From positions 1-44,108 of the forward strand of contig JAPUET010000029.1 of assembly GCA_027492465.1 (NCBI GenBank): 44,108 bases of DNA. Direction: 5' to 3'. The DNA comes from Candidatus Saccharimonadota bacterium. Its GTDB lineage: Bacteria; Patescibacteriota; Saccharimonadia; Saccharimonadales; Saccharimonadaceae. Positions 16,972-25,356 of this stretch are shown one piece after another. Below the pieces are notes generated by a model. That model made no database searches, was not told the origin of the DNA, and worked only from the letters and a program-made list of their open reading frames with translations. How positions within the stretch are numbered: position 1 is the first letter of the stretch; each line of letters starts with the position of its first letter. Both the position numbers and the translations under genes were made by a program.

Positions 16972-17424
16972 TTAAGAAATCGAGGTGATAGTATAGGTAA
17001 TTTCACCCTTTGGGGTAGTGATGGTGGCAGTGTCGCCGACCACCTTGTCCATAAGAGCAATTCCAAGTGGTGATTCGTTGCTGATCTTACCATTTAATGG
17101 ATCGGCTTCAACTGGGCCAACGATCTTGTAAGTGTGCGTGGTACCATTTTGAACTTCTACGGTACTGCCAACATGAACCTTATTCGATTTACGAGCTTTA
17201 ATAATTTCGGCGTTCATCAAAATATCTTCAATTTCGGCAATGCGCGACTCAACTAAGCCCTGCTCTTCGCGGGCGCTATCGTATTCGGCGTTTTCGCTTA
17301 AGTCACCGTAATCTCGCGCTTCTGCGATCTTATCGGCAATTTCACCACGACGGCTTTTAAGCTCGGTGAGTTCTAATTCTAACTCTTTTCGCCCATCTTC
17401 TGTAATCTGATATGCTTTTTTCAT
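16972..17424 (-). CDS. greA: Transcription elongation factor GreA
   Basis: Rescues backtracked RNA polymerase by stimulating transcript cleavage. The 150-aa protein has the N-terminal coiled coil (about 10-75) with the acidic tip sequence ARDYGDLSENAEYDSAREEQ, which contains the catalytic D/E residues. The C-terminal FKBP-like domain includes PVEADPLNGKISNESPLGIAL. Length is slightly below the usual 158. An AGAGGT SD (17431-17436) lies 6 nt before the ATG. It sits 79 nt upstream of lysS and 80 nt downstream of proS, so it is probably a separate unit. Confidence 0.96.
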   Translation of the reverse strand: MKKAYQITEDGRKELELELTELKSRRGEIADKIAEARDYGDLSENAEYDSAREEQGLVESRIAEIEDILMNAEIIKARKSNKVHVGSTVEVQNGTTHTYKIVGPVEADPLNGKISNESPLGIALMDKVVGDTATITTPKGEITYTITSIS

Positions 17425-17504
17425 ATTTATACCTCTAACTCCGAGCCCTGTGGAAGGACCTAACCATATTGATTAGTGTTGTTACCCCTCCAAGATTGCT
17501 TGAG

Positions 17505-18743
17505 TCAGTTTAGTTTAGCAAGTAATGCTTCGTGCGTCAATAGTTCAGTGACACCTGTGGCTCTTGGGGTAAATTCAAATTTTTGCTCCTCTAGAAGACG
17601 GTCACTCACCGTGATGCGATATGGAATACCCATGAGCTCGCTATCGGCAAATTTTGCACCTGGGCGCTCATCGCGGTCATTGTAAATGACTTCAATTCCC
17701 TTGCTTTGAAGTTCCTCGTACAGCTCGTCGGCAATACTCACCGACTCTTTGCCAATCTGCACCAAATACACTGTTGCAGGAGCAACTGAGCTTGGCCATA
17801 TAATTCCCTTCTCATCAGCAAATTTTTCAACGATCACCCCCATCACACGAGTAATCCCCACGCCATACGACGCCAAATATACGCCGTGCCGTTGACCATC
17901 TTCACCAGTATACATAAATCCCATTTTTTCAGACTTTTCGGTACCAAACTTAAATATATTCCCCACTTCAGCACTTACTACCGGTTTTAGAGATGTTTTA
18001 TCAATACCAAGTTCACTAGCTGCATCATCGAGTACCTCTTCGTTAACAGCAACTGTCTGGGCATCATTTACATAGAGTGTATCTTCCCCTGCTGGACATA
18101 TCGTCTGAAATTCATGACTAAATTTCGTAAAAGCACCGCCGCTTGCGAATGTCACAAAGGTGCTGTTGCCAATACCGAGTCGTTCGTAAATGCGTTTATA
18201 TGCCTCAATCGCCTTTTCGTAGTATGCATCACAATCTTCTGCCGTCGCATGCATACTGTACATGTCTTTCATTATAAATTCGCGGCCACGCATAATACCG
18301 CTCTTTGCGCGAACTTCATTGCGTAATTTTGTCTGGAATTGATACACGCTTGCTGGCAAATCCTTGTAGCTCTGAATATACTGCTTCATCATCTCGATAA
18401 TTGCTTCTTCGTGACTCCAGCCAAATCCAACAGGAGTACCGTCTTTGAGTTCGGACTTAAACCACACATCAACCGTCTCATCGTCCCAACGGCCAGTCCC
18501 CTCCCATGTTTCCTTGCGCTGAAGACTACTCATGATGAGCTCTTGGCTACTAATGGCATTCATTTCTTCACGCACGATTTGTTTGATTTTTTCGAGCACT
18601 CTAAGACCGAGTGGCGTATAAGCATATACTCCAGCCATTACTTTATAGACATATCCAGCACGAATAAGGAGCTGGGCATTCAAGGCTACCTCGTCGGCAG
18701 GTGCATCTTTCAGTGTGTGAGTGAAATTCTGTGATAATCGCAT
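17505..18743 (-). CDS. proS: Prolyl-tRNA synthetase, compact form without editing insert
   Basis: Charges tRNA-Pro. The 412-aa protein is about 150 residues shorter than classical bacterial ProRS because the INS editing domain between motifs 2 and 3 is missing: after RGREFIMKDMYSMHATAEDC (motif 2) it goes almost directly to the C-terminal core. It ends with an anticodon-binding domain (VYLVQIGKESVSIADELYEE to SDRLLEEQKFEFTPR). Without INS, Ala-tRNA-Pro cannot be corrected in cis. The ATG is 9 nt from the proB stop. A TACAAT (18755-18760) inside the proB end lies 11 nt before it. Confidence 0.95.
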   Translation of the reverse strand: MRLSQNFTHTLKDAPADEVALNAQLLIRAGYVYKVMAGVYAYTPLGLRVLEKIKQIVREEMNAISSQELIMSSLQRKETWEGTGRWDDETVDVWFKSELKDGTPVGFGWSHEEAIIEMMKQYIQSYKDLPASVYQFQTKLRNEVRAKSGIMRGREFIMKDMYSMHATAEDCDAYYEKAIEAYKRIYERLGIGNSTFVTFASGGAFTKFSHEFQTICPAGEDTLYVNDAQTVAVNEEVLDDAASELGIDKTSLKPVVSAEVGNIFKFGTEKSEKMGFMYTGEDGQRHGVYLASYGVGITRVMGVIVEKFADEKGIIWPSSVAPATVYLVQIGKESVSIADELYEELQSKGIEVIYNDRDERPGAKFADSELMGIPYRITVSDRLLEEQKFEFTPRATGVTELLTHEALLAKLN

Positions 18744-18752
18744 AATTATCTG

Positions 18753-19496
18753 CTATTGTATAATTTTTGTGCCAACTTTTCCAGCTAGCGCCGCTTCAAG
18801 GGCGTCTTCGTGTCCTGCATGGGCAATATAAACTGCGATGTCGGCTTCAAGTGCAACGTGGGCAGCCTGCACTTTACTAGAAGCGCCACCCTTCCCTAGG
18901 TACGATTTTGTTGGCTGAATATGCTTGTCGACCGCGTCAAGCTCTACCGTTTCTAGCCGCCGCTGATTGACCGAACCAAAGTCAGACTGAATGCCGTCCT
19001 GGTCAGTGAGCATGACGAGCTTGCTGGCACCAAGCGCTACCGCAACTTCAGCCGCTAGACGGTCGTTGTCGCCAAAACTAATTTCTTCAAAACTTACGGC
19101 ATCATTTTCGTTGACAACCGGCAATGCGCCGTATTGCCACACCGCTTGCACACTTTCGTGTAACAGCGAGCTCGTGGTACGTTTTTCAAGATCATGACGA
19201 GTCACCAAAACTTGGCCAATTGTCACATCTCCGAACGCCTTTCGCCATTTTCGCAGCAACCCAACCTGACCAATCATACTGAGCGCCTGAAGTTGAGATA
19301 GTTCCATCGGCCTACTCTCAAGATCCAACTGACGCACCCCAAACCCAATAGCCCCAGAGGTTACAAGAATAATATTGTAGTCACCCCGAAGGTTAATAAT
19401 ACTCTTTGCCACCCTGTCAAATGTAGCGCTCGGCCGTTCATGCGTACCAAGTAGTGTACTTGTGCCAACTTTTACCACGAGCACCGGCTTCTCCAT
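18753..19496 (-). CDS. proB: Glutamate 5-kinase, single-domain
   Basis: Amino-acid kinase fold enzyme phosphorylating glutamate in proline synthesis. Motifs seen are VVKVGTSTLLG at the start, LVTSGAIGFG, PVVNENDAVS and FGDNDRLAAEVA. I chose the ATG at 19496-19494 (MEKPVLVV, 247 aa). The open frame runs 70 codons further upstream but that part overlaps the CPBP gene in another frame and does not look like protein sequence. The chosen start overlaps the CPBP stop as TAATG. The C-terminal PUA domain found in E. coli ProB is absent, and no proA or proC is nearby, so the product's fate is unclear. It lies directly before proS. Confidence 0.9.
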   Translation of the reverse strand: MEKPVLVVKVGTSTLLGTHERPSATFDRVAKSIINLRGDYNIILVTSGAIGFGVRQLDLESRPMELSQLQALSMIGQVGLLRKWRKAFGDVTIGQVLVTRHDLEKRTTSSLLHESVQAVWQYGALPVVNENDAVSFEEISFGDNDRLAAEVAVALGASKLVMLTDQDGIQSDFGSVNQRRLETVELDAVDKHIQPTKSYLGKGGASSKVQAAHVALEADIAVYIAHAGHEDALEAALAGKVGTKIIQ

Positions 19497-20227
19497 TAAC
19501 CCGCCGCCCCCGCTACAAAGACAAATGTTACAAAAAACGCTACAGTATTTTTGGCCATATGAAGAATAATTCCCGCCCAAATACTGTCGGTCCGCTCGCG
19601 CAAATAACATGCCACCATGCTCATACAAAATACGTCTATACCAACGTTCCACTGCATATGTGCCAATCCAAAAAGCGCACTCACAATAACGGCTGGTAGC
19701 CACCATAACTTAGTCAATGCACGAAGTCTACCATATAAAAATCCGCGAAAAATAACTTCTTCGGCAACCGGTGTTAGTACCGCAAGCACAATAAACGCCA
19801 CAAGAAGATCGGTGGCATATAGCCTGGTAGACAAACCAAGATCTTGTACCTCGCCAGTGTTCACACCGAAAAATAAACCAGCAATATTTAGCGCAAGCAT
19901 CGTCAAAATAACATAGCCCACCGCCCCAAGCACGGCGAGTCCCAAATCTTTCCAGCTAAGCAACCGCGCGAGAGCGGCGTCGCGAAGACTGACCGAACCA
20001 AACCGATACCATAGCGCGCCGGCAAGGAGGGCGATTGTAACCGCATAGATAGCCAACCGGTAGATGAGCATGGTAACCGTTGAGCTAACAGAATCTACCG
20101 GTAGGTGCGGCTGAATAAATAGGTACAAAAATGCAACAATATACTGTGCCGCAATATATATAATGGCGGTTGCAACAATCCAGGCAAGACCTTCAATGCA
20201 CGACCTCAGCCAGCCTGATTTTTGCAT
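19496..20227 (-). CDS. CPBP-family intramembrane metalloprotease (Abi/Rce1-like)
   Basis: Polytopic membrane protein of 243 aa with about seven hydrophobic segments. It carries the CPBP motif 1 EEVIFRGFLYGRL (EExxxR) after LTPVAE near residue 158, and later histidine motifs (GLAHMQWNVGID near 187). Members cleave membrane-embedded substrates or act in peptide processing and immunity. It sits between rseP, itself an intramembrane protease, and proB. Its ATG is 1 nt after the rseP stop and its own stop overlaps proB, so translation is coupled. The substrate is unknown. Confidence 0.9.
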   Translation of the reverse strand: MQKSGWLRSCIEGLAWIVATAIIYIAAQYIVAFLYLFIQPHLPVDSVSSTVTMLIYRLAIYAVTIALLAGALWYRFGSVSLRDAALARLLSWKDLGLAVLGAVGYVILTMLALNIAGLFFGVNTGEVQDLGLSTRLYATDLLVAFIVLAVLTPVAEEVIFRGFLYGRLRALTKLWWLPAVIVSALFGLAHMQWNVGIDVFCMSMVACYLRERTDSIWAGIILHMAKNTVAFFVTFVFVAGAAG

Positions 20228-20228
20228 A

Positions 20229-21386
20229 TTAAAGTTTCCCTATATCCGCAATCGTAATCAGCACAACAAGAGCCATTAAAACCATGAATCCGGTGCCATG
20301 AATCTTTTCTTCAGTTTCTTTCGTGAGCGGCTTTTTTAGTACACGGTAAAGCGCGGTTACAAACCACCTACCGCCATCAAGCGCCGGTATCGGCAAGGTA
20401 TTCATGACGGCGAGTGTCAGCGAAATGACCGCGGCAAGCATAACGACAAACGTGAGGCCTGCTTTTTCGGCTGCCGGAAAGATCACACCAAAGATTGCAA
20501 GCGGTCCAGCAACACTTGCGCCCGCTTCGCTAAGACGCGCGTTGGCCGCAGTCTGGGTCGACTCGTTGGGCACGAGCTTCATTACAAGACCAGACACGGT
20601 ATTTGCAAGCAGCTGCCCTAAGCCAGCGAACGTTGCCCCGGTGAGCTGGACTGTTGTGCCAATGCCCACAATTGGCGCCGACCATGTTGCTTTAATATAT
20701 TCTCGCTGGGCAGGACCGGCGCCAAGGTAGCCCTGCTTATCGCTATTAGCAGCACGCAGACTCACCTCAGTGGTATGGTTCACACCCTCTCGTTTATAGA
20801 TAACCTGAACGGTTTTGCCCTTCGCATTACTGGCAAGCGACGCAAGATCATCGGCCGCTGCCACCGGTTGGCCATTAAACTGCACTATCTCGTCACCCGA
20901 CTTAAGTCCAGCATTCGCTGCCGGCAAGCCTGCCCCAACCGAGCTTAACACTACGGGATCCCGAATAACTTCGGTATCGGCAGATAAAGAAAATTGATCT
21001 GGTAGAATTTTCGGTAGACCAATCAGTGCAAGAATAGTAAAGAGCACCACAGCCGCCACCCAGTTAACCGCCACTCCCGCAAGCAATACCTGTGTTTTTT
21101 GCCAAAACGTCATAGAACCATAGTCACCTCGGCCGTTATCATCGTCGTGCTCACCCTGTAGCTTTACAAATCCGCCGAGCGGCAGCCAATTCACGCTAAA
21201 TTCAACATTTTTGCCAAGAAAACTTTTTTCTACTTTCTTACTCCAGGCCTTTGGAGGAAAGCCGATACCAAACTCTTCAACGACCGTACCATAGCGACGC
21301 GCAACAAGCGCGTGCCCAAGTTCGTGAATAACCACCAGAACCGTTAACACGATTACACCAATAATAATTCCTATCACTAAGTCCAT
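20229..21386 (-). CDS. rseP: Site-2 protease RseP, M50 zinc metalloprotease
   Basis: Intramembrane protease for regulated proteolysis of membrane proteins and signal-peptide remnants. The 385-aa protein has the zinc motif HELGH in VVIHELGHALVARRYG near residue 22. A PDZ domain lies at about 135-215 (GLPAANAGLKSGDEIVQFNG). The third-ligand motif is MNTLPIPALDGGRWF near 333, and four TM helices are visible. The start is fixed by an SD (GGAGG) that lies inside the last codons of uppS, directly before its stop. dxr and cdsA, usual neighbours between uppS and rseP, are missing. Confidence 0.95.
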   Translation of the reverse strand: MDLVIGIIIGVIVLTVLVVIHELGHALVARRYGTVVEEFGIGFPPKAWSKKVEKSFLGKNVEFSVNWLPLGGFVKLQGEHDDDNGRGDYGSMTFWQKTQVLLAGVAVNWVAAVVLFTILALIGLPKILPDQFSLSADTEVIRDPVVLSSVGAGLPAANAGLKSGDEIVQFNGQPVAAADDLASLASNAKGKTVQVIYKREGVNHTTEVSLRAANSDKQGYLGAGPAQREYIKATWSAPIVGIGTTVQLTGATFAGLGQLLANTVSGLVMKLVPNESTQTAANARLSEAGASVAGPLAIFGVIFPAAEKAGLTFVVMLAAVISLTLAVMNTLPIPALDGGRWFVTALYRVLKKPLTKETEEKIHGTGFMVLMALVVLITIADIGKL

Positions 21387-22088
21387 TTATCCTCCAAATC
21401 GACGCTTGCGCTGCTGATATTCTTTTAGTATATCGGTTACGTCTTCTTTTGTCATTTCGGGCCAAAACTTATCAAGAAACAAAAACTCGCTGTAGGCACT
21501 ACGCCACAGCATAAAGTCGCTTAGACGCTGCTCGCCACTAGTACGAACAATCAAATCACATGGCGGCACCTCGGGATGATCGATTGCTTGCGCAAATGTC
21601 TCAAGAGTAATATCACTTGAACTCATTTTTTGTTCAACTAGCGTTCGTACGGCACGAACAATTTCTTCTTGACCACCGTAATTAAAACACACCGCAAGAG
21701 TTGCACGCGTTCCCGCAGCGCTTTTTTGCTCTGCCTCATCTATAAAGGTAATGATATCGGCTGGCACACCGTCGCGCGAGCCAAGCACAACCACTCTATA
21801 CCCATCATTTACTAGTCGCTTGATATCTGTTTTAAATAAGCGACGGATCAAGCGCATAATACCGCGCACTTCCTCTTCTGCCCTATTCCAGTTTTGCGTA
21901 GAAAAGGTGTAAAGCGAAATATACCGAACCCCTGCATCACTCGCTGCTTCGATCACATCGTAGAGGGCGTTATAGCCAGCCAAATGCCCCTCATAGGTAG
22001 GGAGTCCGTGCTTCTTTGCCCAGCGACGATTTCCGTCTAGAATAAAACCGACGTGGATTGGAATAGTGCCATCATCCTGTATTTGCAT
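21387..22088 (-). CDS. uppS: Isoprenyl (undecaprenyl) diphosphate synthase
   Basis: Cis-prenyltransferase making the C55 carrier lipid for cell-wall precursors. The signature HVGFILDGNRRWAKKHG is at residues 12-28, with catalytic Asp18. Later motifs include LYTFSTQNWNRAEEEV and the C-terminal DLIVRTSGEQRLSDFMLW, EFLFLDKFWPE. I chose the internal ATG at 22088 (233 aa, MQIQDDG) instead of the longer open frame starting at 22139. The latter would overlap frr by 47 nt and adds a basic stretch without family support. The chosen start is 4 nt after the frr stop. The product supplies the lipid used by the LCP pathway seen elsewhere in the window. Confidence 0.95.
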   Translation of the reverse strand: MQIQDDGTIPIHVGFILDGNRRWAKKHGLPTYEGHLAGYNALYDVIEAASDAGVRYISLYTFSTQNWNRAEEEVRGIMRLIRRLFKTDIKRLVNDGYRVVVLGSRDGVPADIITFIDEAEQKSAAGTRATLAVCFNYGGQEEIVRAVRTLVEQKMSSSDITLETFAQAIDHPEVPPCDLIVRTSGEQRLSDFMLWRSAYSEFLFLDKFWPEMTKEDVTDILKEYQQRKRRFGG

Positions 22089-22092
22089 TGTA

Positions 22093-22647
22093 CTAAATGG
22101 TAAGAATATCTTTCTCTTTAGTTTTAAAGGTGTCTTCAAGCATCGCCTGAGTATCTTGCATTAAGCGATCGAACTCTTTCTCAATGAGCTTTATATCATC
22201 TTCTGAGAGTTCTTTATTTTCTTTTTTCGCCTTAGCATCTTTTAGGCCATCCTGACGAACGTTACGTAAAGCAATTCGTGCCTCTTCTAGCTTTTCGCTT
22301 GCCTGCTTCACCAGTTGACGTCGACGCTCTTCGGTTAACGCCGGTACGGGTATGCGCACGACCCGCCCGTCATCGCTTGGGTTCAAGCCTAAGCCTTGGT
22401 CGTTACGAATCGCTGCCGAAACGGCCTGGATAGTGCTCGGGTCAAACGGAGTGATTTGCAGCAGCTGCGCCTCTGGTGCCGTGATATTTGCCACCTGATT
22501 TAGTGGCATAAGCGTACCATATGCCTCAACTTTTACACCATCAAGCATACCGGGGTGCGCGCGACCAGTCCGGATCTTTGCAAGCTCGTTTTCAAAATGC
22601 TCAACAGCCCCCTGCATTTTTAACTCATATTCGTCAGTATCAAACAT
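22093..22647 (-). CDS. frr: Ribosome recycling factor
   Basis: Splits post-termination ribosomes with EF-G. The 184-aa protein matches RRF throughout: FENELAKIRTGRAHPGML near 18-35, PLNQVANITAPEAQLLQITPFD, then the helical C-terminal bundle EERRRQLVKQASEKLEEARI. A ribosome site AAGGGA precedes the ATG (22647). In many bacteria pyrH lies directly upstream; here the upstream space instead holds a divergent pilin-like/EEP gene starting 90 nt away. frr heads the run frr-uppS-rseP-CPBP-proB-proS. Confidence 0.97.
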   Translation of the reverse strand: MFDTDEYELKMQGAVEHFENELAKIRTGRAHPGMLDGVKVEAYGTLMPLNQVANITAPEAQLLQITPFDPSTIQAVSAAIRNDQGLGLNPSDDGRVVRIPVPALTEERRRQLVKQASEKLEEARIALRNVRQDGLKDAKAKKENKELSEDDIKLIEKEFDRLMQDTQAMLEDTFKTKEKDILTI

Positions 22648-22737
22648 ATCATCCCTTACTATTACAGTTCTCTTCTTTAGTGTAGCAGAAAAACACTATA
22701 TAACTAAGGCCGGTAGCGTAGTATAATAAGCGTTAGT

Positions 22738-24060
22738 ATGACACGGGCTAACCTAGGGAAAAAGGGAGTCGTTGGGCTTTTGGCGCTCTTTAGTAGTGTG
22801 CTCATTGTCGTCGCCACACTTACTCCACCAGCTTTCGCAGCATCATGTGGAGACGTCGAAACAGCCATTATTGATTGTGGAAGCTCGGGTGATACGACGG
22901 GTAGTTCGGTAGTCGCTCTGCTCGCACTGAGCATTCAAATTCTTACTGGCGTTGTCGGCATCACAGCTATCGGTGCCCTTATATACGCCGGTATCCTCTA
23001 CTCCTCGGCAAGTGGCAACAGCTCACAAGTAGCTAAATCTAAGGAACTTATTAGCAATACCGTTATAGGCCTTGTGCTATTTGCCGGTATGGCCGTATTT
23101 CTTAACTGGTTAATACCTGGTGGACTATTTAGTGGAAATGCCAAGTTTGGGGCGGGCGGAAATGGTGAAAGCTCAAAATACGCAGATAGTGGCGGCATAA
23201 GAACTGGTCCAGGGAAAATCAACGACAAGGATAATAGCAACATTACCAGCACCAAGCCTGCTCAGGTAACCCTAGCCAGCTGGAATACCTATGTCAACAA
23301 CACTAATAATAAAGGTGTAGCGGCAAAATCAATTCTTAGTAGCGCAGATGTACTTGGCATGCAAGAGGTGCATAAGGCCGCTCAGCGTACAGACGTCAAA
23401 AAGATTGCTTCTAGCACTATCGGCGTATATCTTGCCCCTACCCCGTCTTCCGGCGACAAACATATGGCCAGCTACCCAATCGTTTACAACAAGTCTAAGA
23501 TAGACTTCATATCAGGAGGATTCCGCCGACTTGGCTCAACCCCCGGCCTTACCGACCGCTACGCCGTCTATGCCCTTTTGCGCCTCCGTGCCACTGGCCA
23601 GCAATTTTACTTTGTCAACACCCACTTACCTCCCGGCGTAGAATCGGGCGGTACACCAAAAAGCAACTCCAAAGCCACAGCCTATAAGAATCAAATGGCT
23701 TCACTAACAAGCTTCCTTAAAAATCTGCAAAATAGCAAGATGCCCGTGTTTGTCGTCGGGGACTTTAATGTCAATTACCGCTCTGACGCCTGCAAGACTA
23801 GCTGGTTCCCGTGTAGCGCTATGCACTCTGTCAATACAAAAAGCGCCTTCGAAATAACAAATCTAAGCGGCATCTCATCGTCCCAGGGTACCCATAACAA
23901 TAGCTCGCGACTTATCGATTATGTATTTGTCCATACCGATAGTCGCGTAGCAGTAAAATCCGTTGCCGTACTTGGGGGTAGCAGTAATGGCTTTAGGGGG
24001 TCAGACCACAAGCCTTCTCTGGCTCATATCACCATTACTTCCACACAAACTCAACATTAG
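22738..24060 (+). CDS. Pilin-like (TrbC/VirB2-type) membrane module fused to an EEP nuclease/phosphatase domain
   Basis: The 440-aa protein has two distinct parts. Residues 1-35 form a signal peptide ending TPPAFA. Residues 36-130 resemble TrbC/VirB2 pilins: a cysteine pair (C37, C47), a TM helix near 57-90, a small polar loop GNSSQVAKSKELISN, and a second TM helix ending NWLIPGG. After a glycine/serine linker, residues 178-436 form an endonuclease/exonuclease/phosphatase domain with all key elements: SWNT (N183), QE (209-210), NTHLP (H296), GDFN (341-344), RLIDY (D394) and SDH (422-424). The domain should face outside the cell. TATAAT at 22722-22727 is 10 nt before the ATG. Degrading external DNA or RNA for nucleotide uptake is a reasonable inference; a phospholipase or phosphatase role cannot be excluded. 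Confidence 0.85.
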   Translation: MTRANLGKKGVVGLLALFSSVLIVVATLTPPAFAASCGDVETAIIDCGSSGDTTGSSVVALLALSIQILTGVVGITAIGALIYAGILYSSASGNSSQVAKSKELISNTVIGLVLFAGMAVFLNWLIPGGLFSGNAKFGAGGNGESSKYADSGGIRTGPGKINDKDNSNITSTKPAQVTLASWNTYVNNTNNKGVAAKSILSSADVLGMQEVHKAAQRTDVKKIASSTIGVYLAPTPSSGDKHMASYPIVYNKSKIDFISGGFRRLGSTPGLTDRYAVYALLRLRATGQQFYFVNTHLPPGVESGGTPKSNSKATAYKNQMASLTSFLKNLQNSKMPVFVVGDFNVNYRSDACKTSWFPCSAMHSVNTKSAFEITNLSGISSSQGTHNNSSRLIDYVFVHTDSRVAVKSVAVLGGSSNGFRGSDHKPSLAHITITSTQTQH

Positions 24061-24136
24061 TGCCCAAAGACTCCATTACTAATAGGTAACCTATCGCCCA
24101 AAAGAAAGCAGCCACAAGAGAGGAAAATACAACGCT

Positions 24137-24700
24137 ATGCAACCAGACATCACTCTGTCACCTAAAAAGCCCGTGCTCAAGCGAAATCTTCTTATTGCAG
24201 GAGTTGTCCTCATCATCATAGGTATCGGTCTGAATTTATATCAGCATCAGCCATCGAATGGTCCAACCTGCTTTACCACCAGTGACTACATCGACTTTTA
24301 TCATAGCGCGCCCGGTGACGCCGTTTTGGGGCCCGGCACTACATTTTTTACCCACTCCTATCCGTTCGTACCCGCCACGACAACGCTCGATACCACTGAC
24401 CCCACCATATCGGCATCGCAAGATAGTACTGAAATTGCTGCATTTTATAAAGAGCATACTACTAGGGCAATGGTGTTTACAATAGAGTCCGCCTATCTAA
24501 TCGGCCCCAATGCCGACGGATCTATCGCTGAAAAGCGTACTGAACTACTAAAAAAACTCCTTACCGATGCCGGTATCCCCGCCGAGCTCATCACCACCAA
24601 GACCCATGCATACGAGATTGACGAGGACGGCACAAGCGCCTACGATGATATTGATAATGCCACTATCACGCTGAGTTCTGCTGAAACCTGCCACGAATAG
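24137..24700 (+). CDS. Membrane-anchored extracytoplasmic protein, weakly OmpA-domain-like
   Basis: The 187-aa protein has a short basic start, one TM helix near residues 19-36 (LLIAGVVLIIIGIGLNLY) and an outside domain. It is threonine/aspartate-rich with two cysteines (C45, C185). The C-terminal part AEKRTELLKKLLTDAGIPAE followed by a strand-like DNATITLS loosely recalls the RAxxVxxxLxxxGI helix of OmpA-type peptidoglycan-binding domains, but the key R and D residues are not clear. An AGAGAGGA ribosome site lies about 13 nt before the ATG. It follows the pilin-like/EEP gene by 76 nt on the same strand and ends at a strong terminator, so the two probably form one small unit. Confidence 0.7.
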   Translation: MQPDITLSPKKPVLKRNLLIAGVVLIIIGIGLNLYQHQPSNGPTCFTTSDYIDFYHSAPGDAVLGPGTTFFTHSYPFVPATTTLDTTDPTISASQDSTEIAAFYKEHTTRAMVFTIESAYLIGPNADGSIAEKRTELLKKLLTDAGIPAELITTKTHAYEIDEDGTSAYDDIDNATITLSSAETCHE

Positions 24701-24709
24701 ACTATAACA

Positions 24710-24740
24710 AAATACCGCGGAAGCATTTTCCGCGGTATTT
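24710..24740. terminator. Bidirectional intrinsic terminator between convergent genes
   Basis: Perfect 13-bp stem AAATACCGCGGAA / TTCCGCGGTATTT with a 5-nt loop, A-rich on one side and T-rich on the other. It lies 9 nt past the plus-strand stop at 24700 and 19 nt past the tsf stop at 24760, serving both. Confidence 0.88.
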
Positions 24741-24759
24741 CTAGCATTACAACCGTACT

Positions 24760-25356
24760 TTATTCAGTAACACCCAGCTCAATACGCTTGAACTGGCTAA
24801 TGCGGATGTTCTCGCCAGAAAGGGCGATCTGCTCTTTAATGCGCTCACCGACTGTCTTAGAATCATCAAGCACAAATGTCTGCTCAGATAGCACTTGCTC
24901 GGCAAAATGCTTTTTTAGCTGGCCTTCTACAATTTGCTCACGCATGTTTTCAGGTTTGCTTTTTAGGCCTTCGCTCTCAAGTAATTCCTGCTTTTTCGCC
25001 TCCAATGCTTCAGCCGGAATGTCTTCCATCGTGCTGTAGCTTGGGTTCATCGCAGCGATCTGCATCGCAATTTGATGAGCAAATTCCTTAAATTCCGGAA
25101 GGCGCGCTACGAAATCCGTTTCGCAGTTTACTTCTACTACTACGCCGATACGACCAGAGTGTACATAGCTCTCTACTAAGCCTTCGCGAGTTTCGCGGTC
25201 GCCTTTTTTTTCAGCGCGAGTTAGTCCCTTTTTGCGCATTGCTTCGAGCGCCTTGTCAAAGTTACCGTCCGCTTCAACAAGTGCGGTCTTCGCGTCGGTG
25301 AGGCCAACACCAGTTAGTTCTTTTAATTTCTTAATGTCTTCGATAGTAACCGCCAC
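24760..25356 (-). CDS. tsf: Elongation factor Ts (short form)
   Basis: Nucleotide exchange factor for EF-Tu. The 198-aa protein has the N-terminal UBA-like domain IKKLKELTGVGLTDAKTALV, the conserved KKGLTRAEKKGDRETREGLV and the core ending GVVVEVNCETDFVAR. Like the Thermus protein it keeps one core subdomain and is much shorter than the 283-aa E. coli EF-Ts. The start codon is GTG (25356-25354). An AAAGGAGG SD lies inside the last rpsB codons, and the GTG directly follows the rpsB stop. The pair is one operon ending at the hairpin at 24710-24740. Confidence 0.96.
   Translation of the reverse strand: MAVTIEDIKKLKELTGVGLTDAKTALVEADGNFDKALEAMRKKGLTRAEKKGDRETREGLVESYVHSGRIGVVVEVNCETDFVARLPEFKEFAHQIAMQIAAMNPSYSTMEDIPAEALEAKKQELLESEGLKSKPENMREQIVEGQLKKHFAEQVLSEQTFVLDDSKTVGERIKEQIALSGENIRISQFKRIELGVTE

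Noticed and set aside
19497-19706. 70-codon N-terminal extension of ProB
   Set aside because: The extension overlaps the CPBP gene in another frame and reads as cysteine/tyrosine-rich non-protein sequence. The TAATG overlap start at 19496 aligns with the kinase family N-terminus.
22089-22139. 17-residue N-terminal extension of UppS
   Set aside because: It would overlap frr by 47 nt; the ATG at 22088 is 4 nt after the frr stop and gives the usual protein length.
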